DNA of 64,000 nt from Desulfomicrobium orale DSM 12838 (GTDB lineage Bacteria > Desulfobacterota > Desulfovibrionia > Desulfovibrionales > Desulfomicrobiaceae): positions 1,240,001 through 1,304,000 of the forward strand of contig NZ_CP014230.1 of assembly GCF_001553625.1 (NCBI RefSeq), read 5' to 3'. The notes below the pieces were generated by a model, which worked only from the letters and a program-made list of their open reading frames with translations, had not been told where the DNA came from and searched no databases. Positions 37,996-46,633 of this stretch are shown in pieces; within the stretch, counting starts at the first letter, position 1, and each line of letters begins with the position of its first letter. Made by a program: the position numbers and the translations under genes.

Positions 37996-38592
37996 TCACT
38001 TTTCCGGGGAATCCGGCGAGGGCAGGTTGCTGAAATCGAGCTGAATGTCGTCCTCGTTTTCAGGAGCGGGTTGAGGATTCTTATGATTTTCCACCTGGGA
38101 GAGCATCGCTTCCAGGTCCGGAATGGACAAGTCCTCCTGCTTGGCGGCTGCGGGCGGTTGCGGACTGTCGCTGACCAGATCGCTGAAGTCGAGCTCCATG
38201 ACGTCCTCGTCCGGGGGAGTGACCGGCGGCGGGGAGACCGGTGTCGCGCCTGCCTGCGGCGCGCCCAGAGAGAAGTCGATTTCCGGTACCGCGACCGTTC
38301 CGTCATGGGCCGGCTTCTGGACCGGAGAAGATGGCGGAGCCTGCGGAGGCTGCAGAAAATCGTCGGAAAAGTCGTCCAGGTCGTCCATGGCGGCCGCAGC
38401 GGATTGTCCCACCGGAGACCTCTCCGCCGCATTCTGCGGTTTCGGCGTTTCCGGAGCGGAAGGTTCCCAGTGACGGCTGCCGGTCAGCCAGTTCAGGAAG
38501 AGAGCCTTTCTTGTCTCCTCCCAGTTCGCCCCGCATTTCGGGCAGGTACTCAGGCTGTCTGAGGCATGGAATTTACATTTTTTGCAATACAT
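37996..38592 (-). CDS. Zinc-ribbon protein with repeated acidic LDFS motifs
   Basis: A 198-residue protein. Cysteines 3, 6, 17 and 20 form an N-terminal zinc ribbon (CKKC...CPKC), followed by a tryptophan pair region (WLTGSRHW) and a long Pro/Ala/acidic, probably disordered tail. Four short acidic-hydrophobic motifs recur in the tail: LDDFSDDF (72-79), EIDFSLG (104-110), ELDFSDLV (133-140) and QLDFSNLP (184-191). The repeats look like short linear docking sites. No known family is recognised; it lies upstream of the PxxKW gene. Confidence 0.68.
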   Translation of the reverse strand: MYCKKCKFHASDSLSTCPKCGANWEETRKALFLNWLTGSRHWEPSAPETPKPQNAAERSPVGQSAAAAMDDLDDFSDDFLQPPQAPPSSPVQKPAHDGTVAVPEIDFSLGAPQAGATPVSPPPVTPPDEDVMELDFSDLVSDSPQPPAAAKQEDLSIPDLEAMLSQVENHKNPQPAPENEDDIQLDFSNLPSPDSPEK

Positions 38593-38712
38593 GGAGAGGT
38601 CCTGTTGAAGACGATCGTTTGTGTTTTACCCTGATACCGGATGGAAAGAGCTTATGCAATCCGGCGGAAGGCCGGAAGTCTTTACCGGAACAGGCCGGTC
38701 TGGATTGCGGGG

Positions 38713-38910
38713 CTATTCCGGAGGCTTTCTGCGCAGCCTGTCGGCAAATATCCTGGTGGCAGCGGCGAAGATGCCGCAGCTTATGCCCATGAAAAAGGCT
38801 TTCACCGGTTCGTATCCGAACCAGCTGGCGATCATGCCGATGGAGCCGCCCACCAGAACTCCGCGCAAAACGGCGTGGCTCGGGGAATTTTCAGATGGTC
38901 TTTCGTTCAT
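38713..38910 (-). CDS. Small two-segment membrane protein
   Basis: A 65-residue protein with two hydrophobic stretches (VLRGVLVGGSIGMIASWFGY, AFFMGISCGIFAAATRIFA) and charged ends. Its ATG overlaps the stop of the upstream PEP-synthase-like gene (ATGA), so it is read from the same mRNA. Function unknown. Confidence 0.6.
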   Translation of the reverse strand: MNERPSENSPSHAVLRGVLVGGSIGMIASWFGYEPVKAFFMGISCGIFAAATRIFADRLRRKPPE

Positions 38911-41558
38911 TGCGTACCTGCCGGCTGTTGAGGCTGAGTGCCCATGATTGTGTGCAGCTGGCCGAGAATGCGGTTTTTATAGAACAGCACGGCATCTTCG
39001 TTGGACATGATCATATCCAGCTGTCTGGTGTGGATGAGCAGATGTCCGAGGATTTCCAGGCGTTTCTCCACAAAATTCTGCTCACAGTCGTCGATGCGGG
39101 CAAAAAGTGCGTCTTCCCGCGTTCTGGTCTGAAAACCGAATTCGTCGAGCAGTTCTCCCACGAAGCGTGTCCGGCGTTCCCGGCGGTGATAGTCGGCCGC
39201 GCCGCCCTTGAACTGGAAGCGGATGTAGTTTTCCCTCGGCCTCGGACCGGCCAGGGCTTCGACGGAGGTGAAGTGGTAGCCGAACCGGGACTGCAGGTTG
39301 CAGAACTGCCTGGAGATCATGAAATAGTTTTTTTCGGAGTAGCTCGAAGCCATGGCCGGTTCGAGATTCGTATTGGTTGCGGACTGAAACAGAACCGACA
39401 GAAAGCCCTTCCCGTCGAGGCTTGGCGGACCCTCCCAGGGAAAGGCCACGATGCCGCGCCAGATGGCCAGCATGGGGATGGATGCGATGTTGTCCAGAGG
39501 GACCGTCTTGCCTCCGGTTTCCTTTATGAAACCGTCGTCGAGATTGATGATCCACCACTGCATCGGGGTGATGGTCTTCAGCTGCTTGCTGGACCGGGAA
39601 AAATTGTGATCCCGTCCGAAACTGAACATCTCCTGTACGGATTTTTCGTGGCAGAACCGGGTAATGTCGTGCAGGGTCCGGCAATTGGCAGGTTTGAAAT
39701 CAAGAGCATCCGGGTTGAGAAGATTCAGGGGCGTGATGAAGCGGTTTACGCGCAGCAGCGTCTGAAAGACGGGACTTCCTTCCATCATGCCGGGCTTGAT
39801 TGGCTTTCCGTCCAGCAGTTCCTGCTGTTGTCCCGCGTACACGGCCGTGTTGTCCGCATCCAGGGTGATTTCCTGCCCGGCGGTGAAGTGGGCCGGAGCC
39901 TCCCGCACTCCGAAAAGAGCGGGCACGCCGAATTCGCGAGCCACGTTGGCCAGGTGTCCGGCCACGCTGCCCTGCTCGGTGATAATGCCCGCGCATCTGT
40001 TCAGGACGGCGGCCCATTTGGGAGAGGCCTCCACGCAGACCAGAATGGGGTTCTCGGGCAGCGTCAGGATGTCCACGTCTTTTCTGACGATATGGACCAC
40101 GCCGCAAGCCGCGCCGGGGCTGGCCGTGTTGCCTTCCCGGAACAGCGGCGGCGTGTCCGGTACCGGGACTTTGGCGCTTTGGCGCACCTCCAGGGGGCGC
40201 GCTTGCAGCAGGACAAGCCGTCCCTGAGGCGTGAAGGTCCATTCGATATCCTGCGGGCAGCCGTAGTGGGCTTCGACGCGTGCCGCTGTTTCAGCCAGCT
40301 GCAGTATCTGCGCGTCGTTCAGGGTGGCTTCGGCCTGCTGCCGTTCATCGACGGACATCCGGCGGACTCCTTCGGCAGCGGAACAGACCAGGGCCATGTT
40401 TTTGAGCGGCACGCTGCGCGCCACGATCTCCGGGGGATTCTTTTTTTCCACCGTGAACTGGTCGCAGGCGGCGGTGCCGTCCACCACGCCTTTGGCCACG
40501 CCCCAGGTAGAGACGATATGAATGCACGTATCCTCCCGGTCCAGAGGGTTGACCGTGTAGGCCACGCCTCCGGCCAGGGATTCGGCCATGCTCAGACAGC
40601 CCACGGCCATGCTGGTTTCGTCGTCGCGGATGCCCCTCATGTAGCGATAGCTCACGGCATGGGGGGAATATTTGCTGGCGACGATTTCCTTGTATCCGTC
40701 GATGAGGCTGTCCCGTCCCAGATTGAGCAGCGACCGGTGCTGCCCGGCGAAAGACGCTCCGGCGCTGTCTTCGCCCAGAGCGCTGGAGCGCAGCGCCACG
40801 CGCACCCCCCGTTCTTCCCGCTCGCACAGGCGGTCGTAGGCCGAAAGAATCTCCTCTTCCAGCCCGGCGGGCACCGGCGCGGCGAGAATCATGTTCTGGA
40901 TTTTGGCGCACAGCTCAAGCAGGGAGGAGTTCTGCTCCTCCGCGTCCTCGTCTTCGGCACGCCGTCTGTCATCTCCGGCGAAATAGCCGGCCATGGAATG
41001 ACCCAGAACCAGACAATTGATTTCTTCCCAGAGATCGGACTGGCGCATGAACTCCGCATAGGCCCGCGCGGTGATGGCGAAGCCGTCGGGAACCGTCATG
41101 TGGAGGACATTTCTGAGTTCTCCGAGATTGGCCATCTTGCCGCCCACATCCGCCGTATCGGCGGCGGTGATTCGCGACAGTTCCAGTATCCGTCCGGGCT
41201 GGCCGCCGGATGTCTTCACCTGCAGCTCCGCCTGTATTTCCATCTGGATCGAGCGCATGACTCCGGGCAGGTCTTCGTATTTTTCCGGAGCCAGCAGGCG
41301 CATGTTTTCCACGATGGCATAGACCTTGGCCGTCGCGGCCGTGGCGCGGGATCGCAGGAAATGCATGCCGAAATGACGGTGTCCGCGGGCGGCTTCTTCC
41401 AGTTCGGTCATGATGTCGAGGGCGGCGTTGTTGGCCGAGAGCAGCCGCCGGAAGGTCTGGTATCTGATCTTGAACTGGGCCTCCTCCCGCGCGCTGTCTT
41501 CCGGCGGGAGAGGAGACGGTGGGGAGAAGATGTTTTTGATCCGCTGTATCAGGTGCAT
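38907..41558 (-). CDS. PEP-synthase-like phosphotransfer protein, 883 residues
   Basis: A phosphoenolpyruvate-synthase/PPDK-type protein with unusual ends. Layout: an N-terminal helical region (~1-130), an ATP-grasp PEP/pyruvate-binding domain (~135-470; VGGKMANLGELRNVL, RVALRSSALGEDSAGASFAGQH) and a swivelling phosphohistidine domain with His535 in GSVAGHLANVAREFGVPALFG. The remaining ~310 residues do not look like the PEP-binding barrel of true PEP synthase and carry CHEKSVQEMF and FQFKGGAADYHRRERR. It is paralogous to the next gene upstream, and the set is read with a histidine kinase. The reaction is unknown: phosphate transfer from ATP to an unidentified acceptor is likely. ATG 41558 starts the conserved part. 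Confidence 0.72.
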   Translation of the reverse strand: MHLIQRIKNIFSPPSPLPPEDSAREEAQFKIRYQTFRRLLSANNAALDIMTELEEAARGHRHFGMHFLRSRATAATAKVYAIVENMRLLAPEKYEDLPGVMRSIQMEIQAELQVKTSGGQPGRILELSRITAADTADVGGKMANLGELRNVLHMTVPDGFAITARAYAEFMRQSDLWEEINCLVLGHSMAGYFAGDDRRRAEDEDAEEQNSSLLELCAKIQNMILAAPVPAGLEEEILSAYDRLCEREERGVRVALRSSALGEDSAGASFAGQHRSLLNLGRDSLIDGYKEIVASKYSPHAVSYRYMRGIRDDETSMAVGCLSMAESLAGGVAYTVNPLDREDTCIHIVSTWGVAKGVVDGTAACDQFTVEKKNPPEIVARSVPLKNMALVCSAAEGVRRMSVDERQQAEATLNDAQILQLAETAARVEAHYGCPQDIEWTFTPQGRLVLLQARPLEVRQSAKVPVPDTPPLFREGNTASPGAACGVVHIVRKDVDILTLPENPILVCVEASPKWAAVLNRCAGIITEQGSVAGHLANVAREFGVPALFGVREAPAHFTAGQEITLDADNTAVYAGQQQELLDGKPIKPGMMEGSPVFQTLLRVNRFITPLNLLNPDALDFKPANCRTLHDITRFCHEKSVQEMFSFGRDHNFSRSSKQLKTITPMQWWIINLDDGFIKETGGKTVPLDNIASIPMLAIWRGIVAFPWEGPPSLDGKGFLSVLFQSATNTNLEPAMASSYSEKNYFMISRQFCNLQSRFGYHFTSVEALAGPRPRENYIRFQFKGGAADYHRRERRTRFVGELLDEFGFQTRTREDALFARIDDCEQNFVEKRLEILGHLLIHTRQLDMIMSNEDAVLFYKNRILGQLHTIMGTQPQQPAGTQ

Positions 41559-41679
41559 GGGAGCTCCGGAGAAAAATGGCCGCCGGGAGAATTCTGCCGG
41601 TCCGCGCGGAATGTGCCACAAAAGGCCGGGGCATAGCAACGGCGGGTGGGCTCTGCGCCGCACGGGCGTACGGCCGGGT

Positions 41680-44130
41680 TTATTTCCCGCCGTTTTCCAT
41701 GCGGAAGAATCGGTCCACGTGCATGGCGATCATGCCGTCATCGTCGAGTTTCCAGTCCAGATCGCGGACAGAGGCCAGCAGCCGGCCCAGAGTCCGCAGC
41801 CGCCGCTGAAAACGTTCCTCGTCATATTTGCGCATCTCGGCTTTGAGGGAGTCGCCGTTCTGGTCGACCCTGAATCCCATCCGGCGCAGGATTCCGGCCA
41901 GCACCATGGCCCTGCGCACGCGCTGCTCGTAGGCGGCGGCCCCGCCCTTGAAGGAAAAGGTGACGTAATTGTCGTTGATGACCGGGCCGCAGTAGGAATC
42001 CACCGTGGCGAAGTGGTGCCCCAGACGGCCGCTGAAATTCATGTATTTACTGGAAATGACGGCGTAGCTCGCGGCGCCGGCAACGGAGGGAGTGTACGCA
42101 AGGTCCGTCATTCCTTCCAGCAGGGCTTTGAGGGGAACACAGCGCAGATTTTCGGGCTTTACCCGCGCCGTGTCCTTTCCGGACGAAATGCCTCCGCCCA
42201 GATCGAGGAGCAGAATCCTGAACGGCAGGCGGGCGTGCAGCCTCCGCGCGGCACTGTCCGTGGCGGAAAGGCTTTCTCCCAGGCCGAACATTTCCTGCAT
42301 GGCCGTTTCATGGCAGAAGCGGATCACGTCGTGCAGAGTCCGGCAGCCGTCCTCGTTGAATTCGGGCGCGAGAGGATCCACCAGATTCAGCGGGTCCAGA
42401 TATTTCATCGCTTCCTGAAGGGTCTTGTAGACCGGGCTGCCCTGCATCAGCTTGACGGGTTTGCGTTTGGAGAGGAGTTTCCGCACCTGGCCCGCGTAGA
42501 CTGTCCCGCTGTTGGCATCCAGAGTGATTTCCGCACCGTGGGGCAGAAGGCGGGTGCCCTTGCCCACGCCGACCAGCGTGGGGATACCGAACTCCCGGGC
42601 CACGGAGGCCATGTGTCCCGTGACGGTGCCCACGTCCGTGACGATGCCGGCCACCTTGCCCATGGCCGCCACATAGGCCGGGGAGGTCTGCCGGGCGACC
42701 AGGATGGCTCCCTTGGGCACATCGGCCAGAGGATGTTCTTCCCCGACCACGTAGGCCAGTCCCGAAGCCACGCCCAGAGCCGCCGACTGTCCTCCATGGA
42801 TGAGCGGTGGATGGCCGGGAATTTCCCGCTGCATGGTTTGCTCCGTTTCCTCCACCCGTCCTAGGGGCCGGGTCTGGAGGATGAAAATCCGGTCATTTTC
42901 GTCCACAGCCCATTCCATGTCCATCGGGATGCCGTAATGCTCTTCCAGGCGCAGGCCGTATCCGGCGATGTCGGCGATCTGTCCGGGCGTCAGGCTGGGC
43001 TTTTCTCGCAACGCTTCGGACACGGGCGTGGACACAATGCCGCCGTGCTCCAGCAGGGAGAACCCGGCGGCCTTGTACGCGATGTCCTCCGAGAGGATGC
43101 GCAGCCCCTCCCGGCCGATGCGCCAGGAGTCCACATCGGCGGAACCGTCCACCACGCTGACTCCGAGCCCCCAGGCCGAAGCCAGCAGCAGATCGTCGCC
43201 GCTGGCGGTGTTGGGGTCCGCTGTGTAGAGCACACCGCTGGATTTGGCCTGAATCATGGGCAGCACCAGAACGCTCATCATCACGTCCTGTTCGGAATAT
43301 CCCTTGCTGCGGCGGTAGAACACGGCCCGGGCGGTGAAGGCGCTGGCCACCACCGCGCACCAGGCCCGGGGCAGGGATTCGGGCGGCGCACCGAGCACCG
43401 TCGCGTGCTGCCCGGCAAAAGATGCGGATGAATCCTCGCAGACCGCCGATGAACGCACGGCCAGCCGCACGCCGGGACCGCACAGAGTGCGCATTTCTCC
43501 TGCCTTTTCCCGCAGGGCCGCTTCCAGGCGCGGAGGCAGGGGCGCGGTCATGACGCGTTCACTCATTTTGGCGCAGATCCGTTCGAGGCTCGCGATGTCG
43601 GAAATGTCCATCTCGGCCAGCTGCCGGAGGAAGTTATCCAGAAGCCCCGCTTCCTGCAGGAAAAGGGCTGCCGCCGAGGCTGTCACGGCAAAGCCGGGAG
43701 GCGTGGGCAGTCCGACTCTGGCGCGGATTTCTCCCAGATTGGCGGCCTTGCCGCCCACTTCCTCCACGTCTTCCAGTCTGACGGCGTCCAGAGGCAGAAG
43801 CAGTGTGGGGCTGTCGAAAGTCCGTTTCCGGGAAAGAATCTCCAGAGCACTATGGCAGATGGACTCCACTTTTTCGAACAGGCCGCAGAAGCGCCCCGCA
43901 CACATGGCGTTCAGGTCCTCCACCAGCGCACAGCTTTGCTCCGCGAGCGTGCGGGTCAGGGTGCGGGCGTCGTCCAGGGTGAAAGAGCGGCCTTCATACA
44001 GCATGCGTTCCAGAATGGTCATCTTTTCCAGAATGACATTGTTTTTGGCCAGCAGGCTTTTGAAGAACAGATACTTGCGCCGCAATTGGGGATGGATCGC
44101 GGGCAGCCGCCGCACGCCTTCCGGGCTCAT
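41680..44130 (-). CDS. PEP-synthase-like phosphotransfer protein, 816 residues
   Basis: Paralogue of the gene 121 bp downstream. The N-terminal helical part (~1-125) shares a pattern with it (LLAKNNVILEKMTILE against LLSANNAALDIMTELE). Then an ATP-grasp domain (EVGGKAANLGEIRARV, RLAVRSSAVCEDSSASFAGQH, GIPMDMEWAVDENDRIFILQTRPL) and a phosphohistidine domain with His506 in GTVTGHMASVAREFGIPTLVG. The ~250-residue C-terminal part has FCHETAMQEMF and FSFKGGAAAYEQRVRRA, again shared with the paralogue and unlike the canonical PEP-binding barrel. ATG 44130 overlaps the kinase stop (ATGA). The long frame continues upstream only as an antisense-like reading of the kinase gene. Confidence 0.72.
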   Translation of the reverse strand: MSPEGVRRLPAIHPQLRRKYLFFKSLLAKNNVILEKMTILERMLYEGRSFTLDDARTLTRTLAEQSCALVEDLNAMCAGRFCGLFEKVESICHSALEILSRKRTFDSPTLLLPLDAVRLEDVEEVGGKAANLGEIRARVGLPTPPGFAVTASAAALFLQEAGLLDNFLRQLAEMDISDIASLERICAKMSERVMTAPLPPRLEAALREKAGEMRTLCGPGVRLAVRSSAVCEDSSASFAGQHATVLGAPPESLPRAWCAVVASAFTARAVFYRRSKGYSEQDVMMSVLVLPMIQAKSSGVLYTADPNTASGDDLLLASAWGLGVSVVDGSADVDSWRIGREGLRILSEDIAYKAAGFSLLEHGGIVSTPVSEALREKPSLTPGQIADIAGYGLRLEEHYGIPMDMEWAVDENDRIFILQTRPLGRVEETEQTMQREIPGHPPLIHGGQSAALGVASGLAYVVGEEHPLADVPKGAILVARQTSPAYVAAMGKVAGIVTDVGTVTGHMASVAREFGIPTLVGVGKGTRLLPHGAEITLDANSGTVYAGQVRKLLSKRKPVKLMQGSPVYKTLQEAMKYLDPLNLVDPLAPEFNEDGCRTLHDVIRFCHETAMQEMFGLGESLSATDSAARRLHARLPFRILLLDLGGGISSGKDTARVKPENLRCVPLKALLEGMTDLAYTPSVAGAASYAVISSKYMNFSGRLGHHFATVDSYCGPVINDNYVTFSFKGGAAAYEQRVRRAMVLAGILRRMGFRVDQNGDSLKAEMRKYDEERFQRRLRTLGRLLASVRDLDWKLDDDGMIAMHVDRFFRMENGGK

Positions 44131-45794
44131 GATCCGTCCTCCGCGTCTTCCCGGGGCCGCGCTTCCCGGGGAAGGACGACCGTAACCGTGGTGCCCTGCC
44201 CCGCTTTGCTGTCCACGCGGATGCTTCCTCCGAGCCGCTGGAGGATGCCGTGACAGATGGACAGGCCGAGTCCGGCCCCCTTGCCGGGGTCTTTGGTGGT
44301 GAAAAAGGGGTCGAATATTCTGGGGAGATTGTCTTCGGGGATGCCGAAGCCGGTGTCCCGGATGCGGAAGAATGCACTCCCGTCGCCGGTCGGACCGGAG
44401 GATATGGTCAACCGGCCGCCCTGGGGCATGGCGTCCAGAGCGTTGCCCATGAGATGCAGCAGAACCTGTCTGAGCAGGGACGGTTCGGTGTGGATGCGGG
44501 GCATGGGCGCTGTTTCCTCCTCTACCTCCACGTTTTTCTGGGCGGCGTCCCTGCGGCGCAGGGTGAGGGTGTCCGCTATCAGGGTGCTCAGGTCCACATC
44601 GCGAACGGTGCCTTCGGTCCTGCCGCCAAAGATCAGCAGCTTGTGGGTGACTTCCCTGCATCTGGCGGTCTGGAGCGTGATCTGGCGCAGGGCGTTGCGC
44701 AGGTCCCCGGCGTCGGGCGTGTCGCGGATGGATTCGCGTTTCAGGACATCCTGCATCCACCCGGCCTCCTCTCCGATGATGGCCAGAGGATTGTTGATTT
44801 CGTGGGCGATGCCCGTGCCCAGCTGGCCGATGGAATCCAGCTTCCGGACCAGCATACGCTGTTCTTCCGACTGCCTTTGCCGCTCGGCGGATTTTCGCCG
44901 GGACTTTTCGATTTTGGCGATGGTCAGGCCGAAGGAACAGACCAGCACCAGAAAAACGGCCAGCCCGCCTCCGGCCAGAGGGATGAGCCGGGCGTCGGCC
45001 GATTGCGTCATCTCCCGTTCGTCCCACTGGACCACGATCCGCCATCCGGAATGGGCGGTCGGCAGGACGGCGGACCACAGCCGGGTGCCGCCCCAGGTTC
45101 TGGCGTACACTTTGTCGGGTGATTGCCCGGTAAGCCCGTCCACCCGGTTCAAAAGCGCGCCATGCAGGACGGAGCGGGATTGCAAAATGCCTTCCGCGTT
45201 GATCAGAAAAACTTCGCCGGTGCGTCCGAGCCGGAATTCTTCCAGAAAAGCGTTGAACAGGCGGGCGTTGACTGCCAGGCAGAGAACACGATTCCGGTCG
45301 AGGGCCGTAGCGATGTAAAAGTGGGGCAGGCCGTCGGGGCCGGTGTGTGCATCCGTGATATGAAAGGCCGCGTCTGGAACGGTGGAAATGACCGTGTCCG
45401 GACTGGGGGCATCGGCAGGAAAGCGTCCGGCCGTGATCCACCGGTTGGCAGTCCGCAGACCCAGTCCTTCGGCCCAGCCGTACGCCGCGTGCAGGCTCTC
45501 CCAGAAGGCGGCCATGCGTTGCCCGACGTGCTGCTCCGGCTCCCCGCGCAGTTCCGAGCCAAGAAGAGACAGGGCAGCGTGGGCGGCGCTTATCTTTTCG
45601 TGGAGAAGTTCCTGATTTCGCCGGGCGGCAAGCGAGATGTCTTCTTTATTTCCATCCAGGAATTCCTGGCGGATACAGAATCCGGCATGAACGAGGATTC
45701 CGGCCACAGCCAGCAGTACGGGGATGCCGAGCCAGACGAGCAGGACGCGGAAAAGCTCCGTGCGTGGGAGAGTTGTTTCGTAGCGGTGGAACAT
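44127..45794 (-). CDS. Membrane sensor histidine kinase
   Basis: A 555-residue kinase: TM1 (~15-40, VLLVWLGIPVLLAVAGILVHAGF), a periplasmic sensing region (~45-280, likely Cache-like), TM2 (~288-312), a HisKA domain with the phospho-acceptor in GTGIAHEINNPLAII, and an ATPase domain (GNALDAM, DTGFGIPEDN, FFTTKDPGKGAGLGLSI). ATG 45794 is preferred because GAGG lies upstream and TM1 follows. No response regulator is adjacent; instead the kinase stop overlaps the PEP-synthase-like gene, so the usual partner may be elsewhere or the output may be this phosphotransfer pair. Confidence 0.84.
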   Translation of the reverse strand: MFHRYETTLPRTELFRVLLVWLGIPVLLAVAGILVHAGFCIRQEFLDGNKEDISLAARRNQELLHEKISAAHAALSLLGSELRGEPEQHVGQRMAAFWESLHAAYGWAEGLGLRTANRWITAGRFPADAPSPDTVISTVPDAAFHITDAHTGPDGLPHFYIATALDRNRVLCLAVNARLFNAFLEEFRLGRTGEVFLINAEGILQSRSVLHGALLNRVDGLTGQSPDKVYARTWGGTRLWSAVLPTAHSGWRIVVQWDEREMTQSADARLIPLAGGGLAVFLVLVCSFGLTIAKIEKSRRKSAERQRQSEEQRMLVRKLDSIGQLGTGIAHEINNPLAIIGEEAGWMQDVLKRESIRDTPDAGDLRNALRQITLQTARCREVTHKLLIFGGRTEGTVRDVDLSTLIADTLTLRRRDAAQKNVEVEEETAPMPRIHTEPSLLRQVLLHLMGNALDAMPQGGRLTISSGPTGDGSAFFRIRDTGFGIPEDNLPRIFDPFFTTKDPGKGAGLGLSICHGILQRLGGSIRVDSKAGQGTTVTVVLPREARPREDAEDGS

Positions 45795-46013
45795 GGGGCC
45801 TCGGTGGTGTGCCTGTTGGATTGGAAGGAGAAATCTTGCCGACATAATAGAGGATGCGAGGAGGACTGGCAAACGTATCCACGGTGGATTCTTTTGCGGG
45901 TGCGGAGAAAATTCTCTTGTGAACGGTATTCGGGAGGAATATAGATATTCCTTCTGTCGGGCAGAATTCTGTCGCTGGACTCAAGCCGGTGCACATGGTC
46001 TGGAGAGGAGAAA

Positions 46014-46112
46014 ATGTTTACGAATTTTGGGAAAAGATTGTTGATCGGTCTGGCGGTGGCCGCCTTTCTGGTGGGAGTCCATGCCGCGGTGGTGTACTCC
46101 ACTGTGGGATAG
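46014..46112 (+). CDS. 32-residue membrane microprotein
   Basis: ATG 46014 follows a strong GGAGAGGAG and reads MFTNFGKRLLIGLAVAAFLV... to a TAG at 46110. One hydrophobic helix fills most of the chain. A bidirectional terminator lies 22 bp after the stop. Strong ribosome site, tight gene-terminator spacing and a single helix make a real small membrane protein likely; function unknown. Confidence 0.6.
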   Translation: MFTNFGKRLLIGLAVAAFLVGVHAAVVYSTVG

Positions 46113-46134
46113 CCGGCCGCCTTTCAGGCGTCGC

Positions 46135-46169
46135 AAAAAAAGCTCCGTGCGTTGGCGCGGAGCTTTTTT
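46135..46169. terminator. Bidirectional terminator
   Basis: AAAAAAGCTCCG, a short loop, CGGAGCTTTTTT. It serves the microprotein gene on the plus strand and the TPR-like gene on the minus strand. Confidence 0.88.
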
Positions 46170-46230
46170 GTTTGGAAAAGTGAAAGACGGCAGGCAGGTG
46201 CCTGCCGTCTTTCTGGAGGTGAGGATGGCG

Positions 46231-46560
46231 TTATGAGGGCAGATTGGCGAGATTGTCGGCAATCCGCTCGTAAAGCCAGTTTCCGTGGCCGATGTGCTTG
46301 CCGACAATGCGCAGGCTGATGCCGAGGCACCTTCTGGCCCGGTCGTTGCGTTGCTGCTGGGCGTAAACAAGAGCCAGACTATTCAGAATTTTCGCCTTCA
46401 CCATGGGTAGCGGCGTCCGGCGCAGCCCTCCCAGAGCGTTCATGAGCAAGGCTTCAGCCCGGTCATGCTGGCGCATGTTGGAAAGCTCCATGGCTTTTTT
46501 GCACTGTCTGGCCGCCTTGATGGCGGGGTGGGAGCATCTGGGAGGGTTGAGCGGTACCAT
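46231..46560 (-). CDS. TPR-like helical protein
   Basis: A 109-residue protein with two or three degenerate tetratricopeptide-like helix pairs (KAMELSNMRQHDRAEALLMNAL, KILNSLALVYAQQQRNDRARRCLGISL). ATG 46560 is tentative: GAGAGA lies upstream, and an alternative GTG at 46599 would add 13 basic residues. It lies 73 bp after feoB on the same strand and ends before a terminator. A protein-binding role is expected from the fold; nothing more can be said. Confidence 0.6.
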   Translation of the reverse strand: MVPLNPPRCSHPAIKAARQCKKAMELSNMRQHDRAEALLMNALGGLRRTPLPMVKAKILNSLALVYAQQQRNDRARRCLGISLRIVGKHIGHGNWLYERIADNLANLPS

Positions 46561-46633
46561 CTTGCTGTCTCTCGTCTTGGTTACGCGTTCCGGCTTCACC
46601 AGCCGTCGTGCGCTGATTTTTCGAATCAGAATT

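Noticed and set aside
38895-41636. 913-codon plus-strand frame opposite the 883-residue PEP-synthase-like gene
   Set aside because: Antisense shadow; the minus strand carries clear ATP-grasp and phosphohistidine motifs.
41680-45441. A single 1253-codon fusion of kinase-region sequence and PEP-synthase-like protein
   Set aside because: The upstream third is an out-of-frame reading of the kinase gene. The kinase has its own intact frame and the true start of the second gene overlaps its stop as ATGA.
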